64,000 bases of DNA from AM-0621 sp964386705 (GCA_964386705.1 CAYLTY010000005.1:1-64000); one strand, 5' to 3'; shown: positions 17,547 through 26,641, counted from the first letter of the stretch. The notes: generated from the letters alone by a model not told the origin. Numbers and translations are program-made.

Positions 17547-19574
17547 ATGACTGCGGTTCCTGAAGGTCGTGAGGCTCGCAGGCGCCGCAAGCGTCTAGAG
17601 GCGAGCCAAAACGACAGCTCTGCGTCTGAGACTGCGGCGAGCTATTCGCGGTTCAGTTCTGACCAGCAGCGCGAAGAAAGCATCACACAGCAGCAATCCG
17701 AAGCTCGAAAGAAGGCCGAAGCAAACGGTTATGACCTTCGCATCGATCTTCAATTCGCCGACGAGGCGATCTCGGGAACGAAGCGCGAACGGGCCGGTCT
17801 CAACGAGATGCTGCGTGCCGCAGAGGCGGGTGAGTTTCGGGTGTTGTACCTCTACAGCATCAGCAGATTGGCGCGCGAGTCTGTGATCACGATGCCGCTT
17901 CTCAAGCGACTAGTTCATACGCATGGCATCCGGATCATCAGCGTGACAGAGGGGTTGGATTCGGCGGTTGCTGGCTGGGAAGTGCTGGCCACTGTTCTGA
18001 GTCTGGTGAGTGAGCGTTTTATCAAGGAACTGTCGGACAGTGTCTTCCGCGGACAGCAGGGCTCGCTGTCGGATGGGTATTCGGTGGGCGACTGGTGCTT
18101 CGGGTACAAGTCGGAACCAGTCGATGGAGCAGTGTCCGTGATTCGCCGCCGAGGAGCCAAGCCACGAATGCGCTATGTTATTGATGTGGAGGAAGCGGAC
18201 TGGGTCCGCAAAATCTTTCGCTGGTTTGTCGTTGACCGTCAGTCCATAACCTGGATTGTCAAACGACTGAATCAACTCAACGCCCCCAAAGATCACCGGT
18301 CCTCCACTCCTCATTGGCAGCATGCTCTGGTGGTTCGTCTCCTCAGTCGTCCCAAGTACATCGGTATCTGGACGTGGGGATTGAACCGAAATGTCCGCGA
18401 CCCGGAAACCGGTCTCATTCGACAGGAGTTCCGGTCAGACGCAGAGGTAGCAGCATGGGTGCGGTCGTTGCCTGAGTTGCAGATCATCGACGTGGAGACT
18501 TTTCATCGAGCCCAGGAACTTCTGGATGAAAATGAAAAGAAGTTTGCGCCTCGTCGCGACAACAAAGGAAAACTCAGAGGCTCGACCAGAACCTCTGAGG
18601 GTGGACACCCCCGTCATCTCTTGTCGGGTCTGATTAAGTGCGGCAACTGCGGTCAAAACTTCGTCGCTGGTGGCACAAAGAATAAATACATGTTTTGTCC
18701 TGCCTACCGACGAGACACTTGCAACTGCCGGACGCAACTCCATCGCGGATTGGCTGAGCGATTGATTCTCGATGCCATTGGGAGACGTATGCTGGGATCC
18801 ACGGAATGGACACAGGCCGTCATTGATGCAGCTGGTAATGCGTGGCGAGAGCGTCATGCTCGCATTCCAGGCGAGTTAGCAGCGGTTCGGCAGCAAATCG
18901 TCGATGCGGAGAGGAAGCGTGAACGCTTACTGGACCAGATCGAATCCGGAGTCGAAATTCCAGACCTCACCGCACGCTTGGAACGACGTTCCTCGGAGAT
19001 CAGAGAACTGAGGGAGAAGGAGACCTCACTGCTGCGATCCGGCAAGCAGTCTGACACTCCACCGTCAGAGGAGTGGCTGCGGGAGCAGTTGTCTCAGTTG
19101 GGCGCCGTGCTCAAAGAAAAGACGCCTGCTGCGGCCTATGCGATACGGGATCTGGTAGGCGGAGCAATCCGTGTTCACGAAGTAGGACGAACAGGACGCC
19201 ACCGCCGCATTCTGCGTGCAACATTCACGTTGCAGGCGACATCGCTGGCCTCATCATTGGGCTTGGCGGTAACCGCATCAGATGATGCGCCTACCTGCGG
19301 AGAACAGATCGAGATCGAAATGGTTGACCCTGACATCTGCCACCGAGCCATTGAGGCCCGACGTCTGTACGACCAGGGCCTTCCCAACAAGGAGATCGCC
19401 AAGCAGATGGGCGTGACACGCAGCCGCGTGACGGCCTTATTGAAGGAATCGTTCGGCTCGTCCGGCGAAACCATGCCGGACGGACGGTCACGGCGCTGGG
19501 CCCCGAAGCTCAATGAGAATTCTCCGCACATACCCCAGGACCGCGAGAAAGGAACGGGAGAGTCCGCCTATTGA
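17547..19574 (+). CDS. Large serine recombinase
   Basis: 675 residues from ATG 17547. The frame is open up to 17304, but that part overlaps the tRNA fragment and terminator and is probably not translated. The resolvase-type catalytic domain includes YSRFSSDQQ with the nucleophilic serine, followed by LYSISRLARES. A recombinase domain follows (IFRWFVVDRQSITWIVKRLNQLNAP). Next come a zinc ribbon (LIKCGNCGQNFVAGG with later cysteines), a coiled coil, and a C-terminal helix-turn-helix (GLPNKEIAKQMGVTRSRV). It probably integrates and excises the island. A terminator follows at 19630. Confidence 0.92.
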   Translation: MTAVPEGREARRRRKRLEASQNDSSASETAASYSRFSSDQQREESITQQQSEARKKAEANGYDLRIDLQFADEAISGTKRERAGLNEMLRAAEAGEFRVLYLYSISRLARESVITMPLLKRLVHTHGIRIISVTEGLDSAVAGWEVLATVLSLVSERFIKELSDSVFRGQQGSLSDGYSVGDWCFGYKSEPVDGAVSVIRRRGAKPRMRYVIDVEEADWVRKIFRWFVVDRQSITWIVKRLNQLNAPKDHRSSTPHWQHALVVRLLSRPKYIGIWTWGLNRNVRDPETGLIRQEFRSDAEVAAWVRSLPELQIIDVETFHRAQELLDENEKKFAPRRDNKGKLRGSTRTSEGGHPRHLLSGLIKCGNCGQNFVAGGTKNKYMFCPAYRRDTCNCRTQLHRGLAERLILDAIGRRMLGSTEWTQAVIDAAGNAWRERHARIPGELAAVRQQIVDAERKRERLLDQIESGVEIPDLTARLERRSSEIRELREKETSLLRSGKQSDTPPSEEWLREQLSQLGAVLKEKTPAAAYAIRDLVGGAIRVHEVGRTGRHRRILRATFTLQATSLASSLGLAVTASDDAPTCGEQIEIEMVDPDICHRAIEARRLYDQGLPNKEIAKQMGVTRSRVTALLKESFGSSGETMPDGRSRRWAPKLNENSPHIPQDREKGTGESAY

Positions 19575-19629
19575 GTCGAGGGTACCGATCATTGGTAACT
19601 CGTAATCATTCTTCTCAAACACTCGAACG

Positions 19630-19673
19630 GCCTCGTGATGATCCGCTTATGGCCGGTGATCACGAGGCTTTTT
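19630..19673 (+). terminator. Rho-independent terminator after the recombinase
   Basis: GCCTCGTGAT (19630-19639) pairs with ATCACGAGGC (19659-19668), followed by five T residues. It lies about 55 bases after the recombinase stop. Confidence 0.8.
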
Positions 19674-19741
19674 CGATTTGTGCTTTCGCTGGAAACAGCG
19701 ACTAGAGTCGCATTCTCAGAATCCACTTTGCGAGATATGAA

Positions 19742-20194
19742 ATGTCTTCAATAAATGAATCTCCGCGGCCGCAACCCCAGGTGCGCTCCGCACAAGAAGC
19801 AATTGCTCTTAACGTTTATGATCGCTTGCTGGATGAGCCGTGCGTTTCTTTCGTCGTCTCCTGCGGGGGATGTGTCGAGTTCGCACCTGCAACCGATATC
19901 GCCGTGAGGCTCCTCTCGATCGCAACTCGCGGTGGGACAGTCGATGATGGTCGCCTCGTACGCGTCTTTCACGAAAGCTGGATTACCCCCGCGTTCATCG
20001 AGTCGGGTAAACGAGCAATTGTGGATTGCGTGGATTGGCTCCACCAGTGCGGTCAGCCATTTGAACTCCTGGCTCATCTGGAAGGACAAACGAATATCGA
20101 GGTCCACGTAAGACGCGACACCAACGAACCACGATTTCGGCAGCTCGCGCATTGCCTGGCTCAAGAGGTTTGCCTGTTGGCGGGACCCGCGTGA
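19742..20194 (+). CDS. Hypothetical protein
   Basis: 150 residues, soluble, no recognised family. It starts at ATG 19742 and contains several cysteines in the first half (VSFVVSCGGCVEF). It stands alone between two terminators, so it is transcribed separately from the recombinase and from the Ycf35 cassette. Confidence 0.55.
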   Translation: MSSINESPRPQPQVRSAQEAIALNVYDRLLDEPCVSFVVSCGGCVEFAPATDIAVRLLSIATRGGTVDDGRLVRVFHESWITPAFIESGKRAIVDCVDWLHQCGQPFELLAHLEGQTNIEVHVRRDTNEPRFRQLAHCLAQEVCLLAGPA

Positions 20195-20640
20195 AGCTCA
20201 AACACGCCGTTGCGAATCGGCCTGCGACTGCTCACCCCCATTCAATCGCAGAGTGACTTTCAGGTACCAGAAGCAAAGCCGAGATCAAACCATCTTTACG
20301 ACGAATTACTGCTTAGTTGGGACTTCGGAACGTAAACGCTTCAGGACGATCGCAATCGCAGTACATCTGGACGCAGGACCGATCGCAGCTTATGAGTTAT
20401 CTCTGTATCGAATAGTATAGTCGCGCAATTGTAACATCTTATTCTAGGAGGACCTAAAACTGAGCTCGAAATGCGTCATATAAGATGAGCTCCTGATATA
20501 ACTGTGGACGATCATGTCCGCAGCACGGCAACAGCCCCGCGAACACCACCGGCTACGGGTGTTCGCGGGGCTGTTTTTGTTTTGGGCCGGAATTTCGAAC
20601 GTTCGTGCGTCTGCATCATTCAAAAGAAAGGATCAGCGTC
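20195..20640 (+). promoter_or_regulatory. Leader region of the Ycf35/Ycf46 cassette
   Basis: No gene of normal size. A strong AGGAGG at 20446-20451 is followed by no long frame, only very short readings such as a five-codon ATG frame at 20471. Two GAGCTC copies flank it about 22 bases apart. The 17-bp terminator hairpin at 20531-20574 then lies about 65 bases before the DUF1257 start. Together these look like an attenuated leader, but simple termination of an upstream transcript is also possible. Confidence 0.4.
20531..20580 (+). terminator. Strong 17-bp terminator hairpin
   Basis: 20531-20547 and 20558-20574 are perfect reverse complements around a 10-base loop, with a T-rich run directly after. 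It lies upstream of, and on the same strand as, the DUF1257 gene. Confidence 0.85.
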
Positions 20641-21009
20641 ATGTCACACATTGTGTCGATTCAAACTGAGGTCCGGGATCCTGCCGCGATTCGGGCGGCT
20701 TGTGAGCGGTTGTCATTACCCGAGCCAGCCTTCGGGGAGACAAAACTGTATAGCACTTCGGCTGTGGGCTGGGCGGTGCAATTGCCGGAGTGGCGGTATC
20801 CAGTGGTTTGCGATGTCACCACCGCCAAGATTGCGTTCGACAACTTTGAAGGACGCTGGGGCGATCCCAAGCAACTGGACCGCTACCTGCAACGGTACGC
20901 GGCAGAGAAGGCCCGGATTGAAGCGAGACGTCGCGGACACAACGTGATGGAGCAATCGCTCGCAGATGGATCCATCAAGCTCACCATTCAAGTCGGAGGT
21001 GCTCGTTGA
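20641..21009 (+). CDS. DUF1257 (Ycf35-like) protein
   Basis: 122 residues starting MSHIVSIQTEVRDPAAIR, the characteristic opening of DUF1257, whose plastid and cyanobacterial relatives are called Ycf35. AAAGGA about 9 bases upstream fixes the start at 20641. The family has no established biochemical function. Its TGA stop overlaps the TTG start of the DUF2997 gene, and an AAA ATPase of the Ycf46 kind follows, so they probably work together. Confidence 0.85.
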   Translation: MSHIVSIQTEVRDPAAIRAACERLSLPEPAFGETKLYSTSAVGWAVQLPEWRYPVVCDVTTAKIAFDNFEGRWGDPKQLDRYLQRYAAEKARIEARRRGHNVMEQSLADGSIKLTIQVGGAR

Positions 21010-21200
21010 GCCAGACCATCGAAATCGTGATCGCCGCAAATGGGCAGATGAGCGTCGAAACGAAGGGATTCGTAGGCAGTGAGTGCCGTCAGGGCAGTCA
21101 GTTCCTGGAACAAGCACTCGGACAACGGACTGGCGAACAACTCAAGACTGAGTTCCATCAAACCACGGCAAACCATCAATCAGCGAGGTCCAGCCAATGA
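21006..21200 (+). CDS. DUF2997 protein
   Basis: 64 residues beginning with TTG. IEIVIAANGQMSVETKGFVG followed by ECRQGSQFLEQALG matches the DUF2997 family. The start overlaps the previous stop (TTGA), which indicates translational coupling. The next gene overlaps its stop by ATGA. The function is unknown, but the family regularly accompanies DUF1257. Confidence 0.85.
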   Translation: MSQTIEIVIAANGQMSVETKGFVGSECRQGSQFLEQALGQRTGEQLKTEFHQTTANHQSARSSQ

Positions 21201-21418
21201 TTGCGACCCATCCGTGCCATCATTCTCAGCGACCACAACCGCAGCGTATGTCGAAGAAGCACATGCGCCGGCTGACCAACTGCAGACGTCGATTGCAGCG
21301 TGAAGAACGTGCCCTGTCACAGCGTGTCGCCTGGCTGCGTCACGCCTACCAGGTGATCGCAAAGCAGCGGCGACGGGTTGAGCGCCTCATAAAGCAGCTT
21401 CATCGGCTGCAACCCTAA
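21197..21418 (+). CDS. Small basic hypothetical protein
   Basis: 73 residues, very rich in Arg, Lys and Gln, predicted mostly helical (RRLQREERALSQRVAWLRHAY). It has an ATGA overlap with the DUF2997 gene, which supports real translation. No family is recognised. A nucleic-acid or scaffold role is only a guess from composition. Confidence 0.6.
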   Translation: MIATHPCHHSQRPQPQRMSKKHMRRLTNCRRRLQREERALSQRVAWLRHAYQVIAKQRRRVERLIKQLHRLQP

Positions 21419-21477
21419 GCCCCAACGATTTCATTGTCGGCTCACCACTTTTTCTGTCCTCTCAAAAGGAACCCCGT

Positions 21478-22956
21478 ATGAAGCTGTCCGAGCAGTTGGC
21501 GGAGTATGTGCGGGCGTGCTTTACCGCGATCTGGATTCAGACCCACGAACAACAGGAAGCGATTGTCACCATCGCGCAGCAGTGTCAGCACGAAGGCTGG
21601 CAGGTCGCGAATTGGAACGTCGAGCAGGGATTACGCTGCCGCGGCGCGACGCCGAATCAGAGTGGTGACCCTCTCGCCGCGATTCGAGCAGCGAGTTCAC
21701 TCGCGACGCCGGACGGTACAACACTGCTGGTGCTGGAGAACTTTCATCGGTTTCTGGCATCGGCCGAGATTGTGCAAGCGCTGACACAGCAAGTGATGGC
21801 AGGCAGGCAGAACCGTACCATAATCGTCATCCTCGCGCCGGTCGTACAGTTGCCGCTCGAACTCGAAAAGCTGTTCGTCGTGCTGGAGCATGAACTGCCC
21901 GATCGCGGCCAACTCGAAGAAATCGCCCGGGGCATCGCTTCAGAGGATGCTGAACTTCCGAGCGGATCCGAACTCGACGCTGTGCTCGACGCGGCGTCAG
22001 GGCTGACTCGCCTGGAAGCAGAGAACGCCTTCAGTCTGTCACTCGTCCGCTATGGTCGCGTCGCCAGCGAAGCAGTTTGGGAATTGAAGTCCGGTATGCT
22101 CAAGAAGTCGAGATTGCTGGAACTGCATCAAGGGCAAGAAGACTTCAACACCCTGGGCGGTCTCGGATCGCTCAAGGGCTTTTGCAAGCGAGCGCTCCTG
22201 CAACCGAGTCGCGGCAATGCGTTGAAGCGCCCGCGCGGAGTGCTGCTATTATCGCCACCGGGTTGCGGCAAGAGCCAGTTCTGCAAATGCCTGGGAGCCG
22301 AAGTCGGCCGGCCGCTGCTCACTCTGGATGTCGGCAGCCTAATGGGCTCGCTGGTCGGACAGTCGGAAGAACGAACTCGGCATGCACTCCAGATTATCGA
22401 CGCGATGGCTCCGTGTGTCGTCCTCATCGACGAGGTGGAAAAGGCCTTCGCGGGCGTCAACGGCAGCGGTGATTCGGGCGTCGCGTCGAGAATGTTTGGG
22501 ACATTTCTGAGTTGGCTGAATGACCACACGTCCGATGTCTTTGTGGTGTGTACGGCCAACGATGTATCCAAGCTGCCGCCCGAGTTCGGACGTTCGGAAC
22601 GGTTTGATGGGATCTTCTTCCTGGACTTGCCCAAGTCCGAAGAGAAAGAGGCCATCTGGAACATTTACCTCGATCAGTTCGAAATCGATCGTGATCAAAG
22701 ACGACCGGACGATACGGATTGGACCGGGGCCGAAATCAAAGCCTGTTGCCGCTTGTCCGCCTTACTCGATGTGCCTTTGATTCAGTCCGCACTCAATGTC
22801 GTTCCCGTGGCGGTTACGGCTGCCGAGAGCGTCGACCGACTGCGGAGTTGGGCCAGCGGACGCTGCCTTTCAGCCCAGCAGCCGGGGATCTATCAGTTAG
22901 CCGGTCAGAAGACGGGCGACAGGCGCAAAGTGAGCCGGGAGTCTTCGCTGAACTGA
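21478..22956 (+). CDS. AAA ATPase, Ycf46-like
   Basis: 492 residues. The first 220 residues are a degenerate N-terminal domain as in Ycf46. The AAA module follows, with Walker A PPGCGKSQF near residue 261, Walker B VVLIDEVEKAF near residue 313, sensor 1 VVCTANDVSKLP, and RSERFDGIFFLDLP carrying the arginine-finger region. AAAGGA upstream supports ATG 21478. Family members are putative remodelling ATPases. Linkage to DUF1257 and DUF2997 suggests one functional unit, in which the small proteins may be adaptors (inference). It converges on the XRE gene. Confidence 0.9.
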   Translation: MKLSEQLAEYVRACFTAIWIQTHEQQEAIVTIAQQCQHEGWQVANWNVEQGLRCRGATPNQSGDPLAAIRAASSLATPDGTTLLVLENFHRFLASAEIVQALTQQVMAGRQNRTIIVILAPVVQLPLELEKLFVVLEHELPDRGQLEEIARGIASEDAELPSGSELDAVLDAASGLTRLEAENAFSLSLVRYGRVASEAVWELKSGMLKKSRLLELHQGQEDFNTLGGLGSLKGFCKRALLQPSRGNALKRPRGVLLLSPPGCGKSQFCKCLGAEVGRPLLTLDVGSLMGSLVGQSEERTRHALQIIDAMAPCVVLIDEVEKAFAGVNGSGDSGVASRMFGTFLSWLNDHTSDVFVVCTANDVSKLPPEFGRSERFDGIFFLDLPKSEEKEAIWNIYLDQFEIDRDQRRPDDTDWTGAEIKACCRLSALLDVPLIQSALNVVPVAVTAAESVDRLRSWASGRCLSAQQPGIYQLAGQKTGDRRKVSRESSLN

Positions 22957-22989
22957 GCCAGAGACCAATCGCGTTCTTCTCACCCGCGA

Positions 22990-23211
22990 CTAGAGTCCCG
23001 TCATCAGTTCGGCCAGCGTGACTCCCAGAGCATCCGCCATGGCTTCGATGTTCCTGAGCGCCACATTCCGCTCGCCACGCTCGATGCCGCCGATGTAGGT
23101 CCGATCGAGTTCGCAGGCTGCCGCAAAGGTCTCCTGGGTATAGCCCCGCCCCTTCCGCAACTCGCGGACGCGCAGCCCAAATCGCTCCAGGATGTCGGCT
23201 CGTTTTCGCAT
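22990..23211 (-). CDS. XRE-family transcriptional regulator
   Basis: About 73 residues from ATG 23211 (ATG 23220 also possible; the frame extends to 23292 but would run through the operator). The whole protein is a Cro/cI helix-turn-helix: VRELRKGRGYTQETFAAACELD then YIGGIERGERNVALRNIEAMA. It resembles small restriction-modification controller proteins, though no such enzymes are nearby. A 40-bp palindrome lies 40-80 bases upstream of its start and is the obvious operator for autoregulation. Confidence 0.88.
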   Translation of the reverse strand: MRKRADILERFGLRVRELRKGRGYTQETFAAACELDRTYIGGIERGERNVALRNIEAMADALGVTLAELMTGL

Positions 23212-23250
23212 GCCGACCATTGGAATGTTGACAATAAGTCTCACTCCACG

Positions 23251-23290
23251 GACGATGAGTAGCATTTTCGCACGAAAGATACTCATCGTC
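23251..23290. promoter_or_regulatory. 40-bp imperfect palindrome, candidate XRE operator
   Basis: GACGATGAGT (23251-23260) and ACTCATCGTC (23281-23290) are perfect reverse complements. A nested TTTCG-CA-CGAAA dyad sits between them. It lies in the divergent region between the XRE gene (leftward) and the lipoprotein gene (rightward), so it could control both. Confidence 0.65.
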
Positions 23291-23384
23291 ATCTTTTTGA
23301 TTGCTGCCAGTGAGTTATGCGATCACCGGCAAGCTGGCTCATCCACGACTCACAACCACTCACGATTCCTAAGGAGGATGCCAA

Positions 23385-25256
23385 TTGCTTTACCGCCTGT
23401 GCTTTCTCGTGTTGGCAGCGATGACGCCGCTCACGTTTGGATGTGGGACATCCAGCGAACCGGTTAGTGCTGCACAGCCTCCCTCCAATGTCGTCAAGGA
23501 CCCCGTGGGGCCAATCAAAGAAGCCGAAACTTCTGCGCGCGTTGATGCTGCCTCGATCGAGACATTCCTTAGACAGGATTCTGTTTGCCGGCAGGTCCTG
23601 GAAAGACGATCGCTCGCGGACTTTCTGACGGAGCACAAGACTGCGGAAAAAGACAACGAGCAATCCCGCGCTGGGATCAAGTATGTGGTCTATCGCGACT
23701 CGATGTTCATGTATGAATTTCTTGACGAGAAATTGTTTGCCATCCGCTTTGTTGTTCCTCGCTCATCAAAAAGTGCCGCTGACTGGGTAGCTCCCTATCT
23801 GAAGGCATTCGGACCGCCGACGAATACGAAAGTGCCAGACGAGTTTCGAGAAGCGAAGCCTTCAAGATTCCTGAGTTGGGACCTGCCGCACCACAATCTG
23901 CGTGTCAACTTCGCTTATCTCCCAGCCAGTTTCGTAGAGGCTGATCTCGACCTCTTTGGTCAATTCATCAACCGGGAAAGTGCTCAAGAATATCTCAAGC
24001 GAAGCACATCATTTGGCACATCTCAAGAAGCTCCCGTTCCGATGCCGTGTCATGCCCTCCAACTCGCTTTCGGACTTGCATCCAAGCAGGATGAACGAGA
24101 CCCGTCGGTCATGGAGCTTTGGACAGGAATTGGGAAACGGTGTGCCCAGTTCGAGGACCTAGAGGCCACAGGACATGTCCTGAAGCTGCTTGAGGAGAAG
24201 GAAGAAAATGCACTGACGCGTTCCTGCCGGGCGAAAATTGCGGCGGAAATGGTGGCTGTTCTCACGGCAGCGGGCCAACCGGAGAAGGCCCTCACATTCG
24301 TGGATCGGATCCCTTCCACTGCCTCTCAGCAGCGGTGCGCCGCGTTTTCGGCGATTGCCATCGCGCGGGAATCGAAGAATCGCCAAGGCGAACGAGACCC
24401 CTTCTGGAGGAAGGCGATTGATGCCATAGATCAAGTGGCGAATGTTCAAGAGAGATCAGAGAACCGACTCGTCATCATTCGGAACTTGGCGCGCGCTAAT
24501 CGTTTGGCGGAAGCGGAGGTGTTGGCGGAGAATATGCAAACGGCACTGTCAAATCGCAGAGGTTGGGCGCCGATCGCTGAAACACTCGCCATTAGTGGCG
24601 ATGTCGACGCGGCAAATGAGATCCTTCAAGAAAAGCTGATCGGACTCGATGAGGATTACTATCAGTTCATCAGAAATGTCCTCGCCGAGCGTAAATTTCA
24701 GAGCAGATTTGAGATTTGTCGGGCGGCGCTGCGCAGGATTCAAGACCCCATCTTTCTCGCACACGGCAGTTGCGTTCTGTTTGGAGAAATGACCGGTCCC
24801 AATCAACGTGCCGAAGCACGCCGTGAAATGGGGCGGGCACTGGAGAAGGCAGGGAAAGCGCGTTTCAGTAAACGAGATACCGCCGCGGTTCTCGTCAGCG
24901 CTATTGACCCCATGGTCGAGCTTGAGGGGAAGAGTGGGGGTCTGAATATGTGCGAGTCGCTGAAGGGGATGTTCGCCCCGGAGTTTGCGGCCGAAGGCTA
25001 CCGAAAACTAGCGACCCATTCCGCAGCCGATCCAAAAGAAGTAAGTCGTTATCTGGAGATAGCTGAAGAGCTTGCTAGGGATGTCAGAGTTCCTGCGGAG
25101 AGATTTCTGGCTCTGCGGCAGATTTATCGGACACGCGGTGCTTTCCTTGGCGAGGATGATGCCCTTCGCCTCGTGGAGAATCTCGCAGCACCACTCGACC
25201 GCGGTTATGCGTGGCTCGGAACCGCCGAAGGCGTTTCTAAGCAGAAGATGCCATAA
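23385..25256 (+). CDS. Large lipoprotein with helical repeats, function unknown
   Basis: 623 residues. The TTG start at 23385 is set by AAGGAGG seven bases upstream; no in-frame ATG fits. A lipoprotein signal ends in the lipobox LTFGC near residue 20. Residues about 60-200 form a globular unknown domain. From about 220 to 600 the sequence is a run of helical pairs resembling degenerate TPR/SEL1 repeats (AVLTAAGQPEKALTFVDRI, LARANRLAEAEVLAENM). No enzyme motif is seen. It is probably a periplasm-facing scaffold. A terminator follows at 25308. Confidence 0.7.
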   Translation: MLYRLCFLVLAAMTPLTFGCGTSSEPVSAAQPPSNVVKDPVGPIKEAETSARVDAASIETFLRQDSVCRQVLERRSLADFLTEHKTAEKDNEQSRAGIKYVVYRDSMFMYEFLDEKLFAIRFVVPRSSKSAADWVAPYLKAFGPPTNTKVPDEFREAKPSRFLSWDLPHHNLRVNFAYLPASFVEADLDLFGQFINRESAQEYLKRSTSFGTSQEAPVPMPCHALQLAFGLASKQDERDPSVMELWTGIGKRCAQFEDLEATGHVLKLLEEKEENALTRSCRAKIAAEMVAVLTAAGQPEKALTFVDRIPSTASQQRCAAFSAIAIARESKNRQGERDPFWRKAIDAIDQVANVQERSENRLVIIRNLARANRLAEAEVLAENMQTALSNRRGWAPIAETLAISGDVDAANEILQEKLIGLDEDYYQFIRNVLAERKFQSRFEICRAALRRIQDPIFLAHGSCVLFGEMTGPNQRAEARREMGRALEKAGKARFSKRDTAAVLVSAIDPMVELEGKSGGLNMCESLKGMFAPEFAAEGYRKLATHSAADPKEVSRYLEIAEELARDVRVPAERFLALRQIYRTRGAFLGEDDALRLVENLAAPLDRGYAWLGTAEGVSKQKMP

Positions 25257-25307
25257 GCAGTGCGTGAATGATTTGAGAGTTAGATCACTGCCTGCAATTC
25301 GTTTTGG

Positions 25308-25348
25308 AAACGCCGTGCGAACCACCTCGGGATCGACGGCGTTTTTTT
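25308..25348 (+). terminator. Rho-independent terminator after the lipoprotein gene
   Basis: AAACGCCGT (25308-25316) pairs with ACGGCGTTT (25336-25344) and is followed by a run of T residues. It lies about 50 bases after the lipoprotein stop and 32 bases before the next start. Confidence 0.8.
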
Positions 25349-25379
25349 GTTTCTATGCCCCTATCCCGAAAGGCAAACA

Positions 25380-26336
25380 ATGAGTGCAACCTTATTTGAT
25401 GAGGCGACTACGGAGACTTCGCAGCGAGTGACCGAGGCTTCTGAACGTCTGCGTGGCACAATGGCCGCTGCGCGACTGAGCTTCACTTGGCTCGGCACTC
25501 GTAAGTCCTTGACGACCGAGCAGAAGAATCAGGCTGCGGATTCGTTCGGTGCTGAAGGCAAGTTTTTGTCGGCGGGCAAGAAGCTGCTAGATACGTCGCA
25601 TCCGGCCTTCAAAGCGGTTACAGCGATCAAGGGCCGCTGCCAGTGCTACTGGCGGGCGGTTTCGTTGCCGTATCCTGAACCGGGCATCCGCCTCATTCCG
25701 CAGCGAGCCATCAGTGACTTTGATCGGCAGGTGGCGAGCTTCCGGCAGGAGCTGGTGGAGACAGTCAACGAACTCGATCGACACTACGGTGATCTGCGTT
25801 CGGCAGCGAGCCGCCGCTTGGGAGACCTGTTTGATCCCAGCGACTACCCGGCCTCATTGATCGGCCTATTCGGTATTGAGCACGAATATCCTTCAGTTGA
25901 ACCGCCCGACTATCTGCGACAGCTCAACCCCGCTCTCTACCAGCAGGAGTGTCAGCGGGTGCGAGCGCGATTTGATGAAGCGGTACAACTCGCCGAACAA
26001 GCCTTCACTGAGGAGCTGTCGCGACTCATCGAACACCTCGGAGAACGGCTCAGTGGTGATGCCGATGGGAAGCCCAAAGTCTTTCGCGATTCGGCCGTCA
26101 CCAATTTGTCCGAGTTCTTCGCGCGGTTTGGCGACTTGAATGTTCGATCGAATGCGCAGCTCGATGATTTGGTTCAGCGTGCTCAGAGACTCCTCAGCGG
26201 TGTTGAGCCTCAACAACTCCGCGACAACGCATCCATCCGGCAACGGTTAGCCACGCAGTTGTCCGGCGTTCAATCGTCGCTCGACGGTTTGATGGTGGAC
26301 CGACCCCGTCGCAATATCCTGCGGCGGCCGCGCTAG
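25380..26336 (+). CDS. Hypothetical island protein (possibly DUF3150-like)
   Basis: 318 residues from ATG 25380. It is largely alpha-helical, with a conserved-looking centre (FKAVTAIKGRCQCYWRAVSLPYP) and a C-terminal basic tail. It resembles the DUF3150-type proteins of plasmids and phages in overall layout, but that is weak. It heads a run of same-strand small genes ending with the clamp-like gene. No function can be assigned. Confidence 0.65.
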   Translation: MSATLFDEATTETSQRVTEASERLRGTMAAARLSFTWLGTRKSLTTEQKNQAADSFGAEGKFLSAGKKLLDTSHPAFKAVTAIKGRCQCYWRAVSLPYPEPGIRLIPQRAISDFDRQVASFRQELVETVNELDRHYGDLRSAASRRLGDLFDPSDYPASLIGLFGIEHEYPSVEPPDYLRQLNPALYQQECQRVRARFDEAVQLAEQAFTEELSRLIEHLGERLSGDADGKPKVFRDSAVTNLSEFFARFGDLNVRSNAQLDDLVQRAQRLLSGVEPQQLRDNASIRQRLATQLSGVQSSLDGLMVDRPRRNILRRPR

Positions 26337-26345
26337 GAGGCCGTC

Positions 26346-26591
26346 GTGGAACTGCTCATTGAAGCCAGCGGCTATGTCCGTTGCGTCTATAGCGAAGACA
26401 TTGATCTCGGTCAGTTGGGCCAATTGTCGATCCGCCGCGGCTCGCACGTGGAGCCCACGGCGAATGGACAATGGACGGCCGACCTTTCTCCCGTGAGCGG
26501 ACCGGTCCTCGGACCATTCACGATGCGGACTGAGGCTCTGGCAGCGGAGATTGCTTGGCTGCACGCCAACTGGCTGAGTCCGCCGGCCTAA
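26346..26591 (+). CDS. Small hypothetical island protein
   Basis: 81 residues from GTG 26346, with AGGAGG directly upstream overlapping the previous stop region. It contains the ordered segment RRGSHVEPTANGQWTADLSP and ends AALAEI-like (MRTEALAAEIAWLHANWL). No family name is known to me. The good ribosome site and tight spacing support a real gene. Confidence 0.65.
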   Translation: MELLIEASGYVRCVYSEDIDLGQLGQLSIRRGSHVEPTANGQWTADLSPVSGPVLGPFTMRTEALAAEIAWLHANWLSPPA

Positions 26592-26641
26592 ATATGTTGC
26601 TTTAAGTGTGCCTCGCATGTGCGTGGCGGTTTGTGTTCTTC

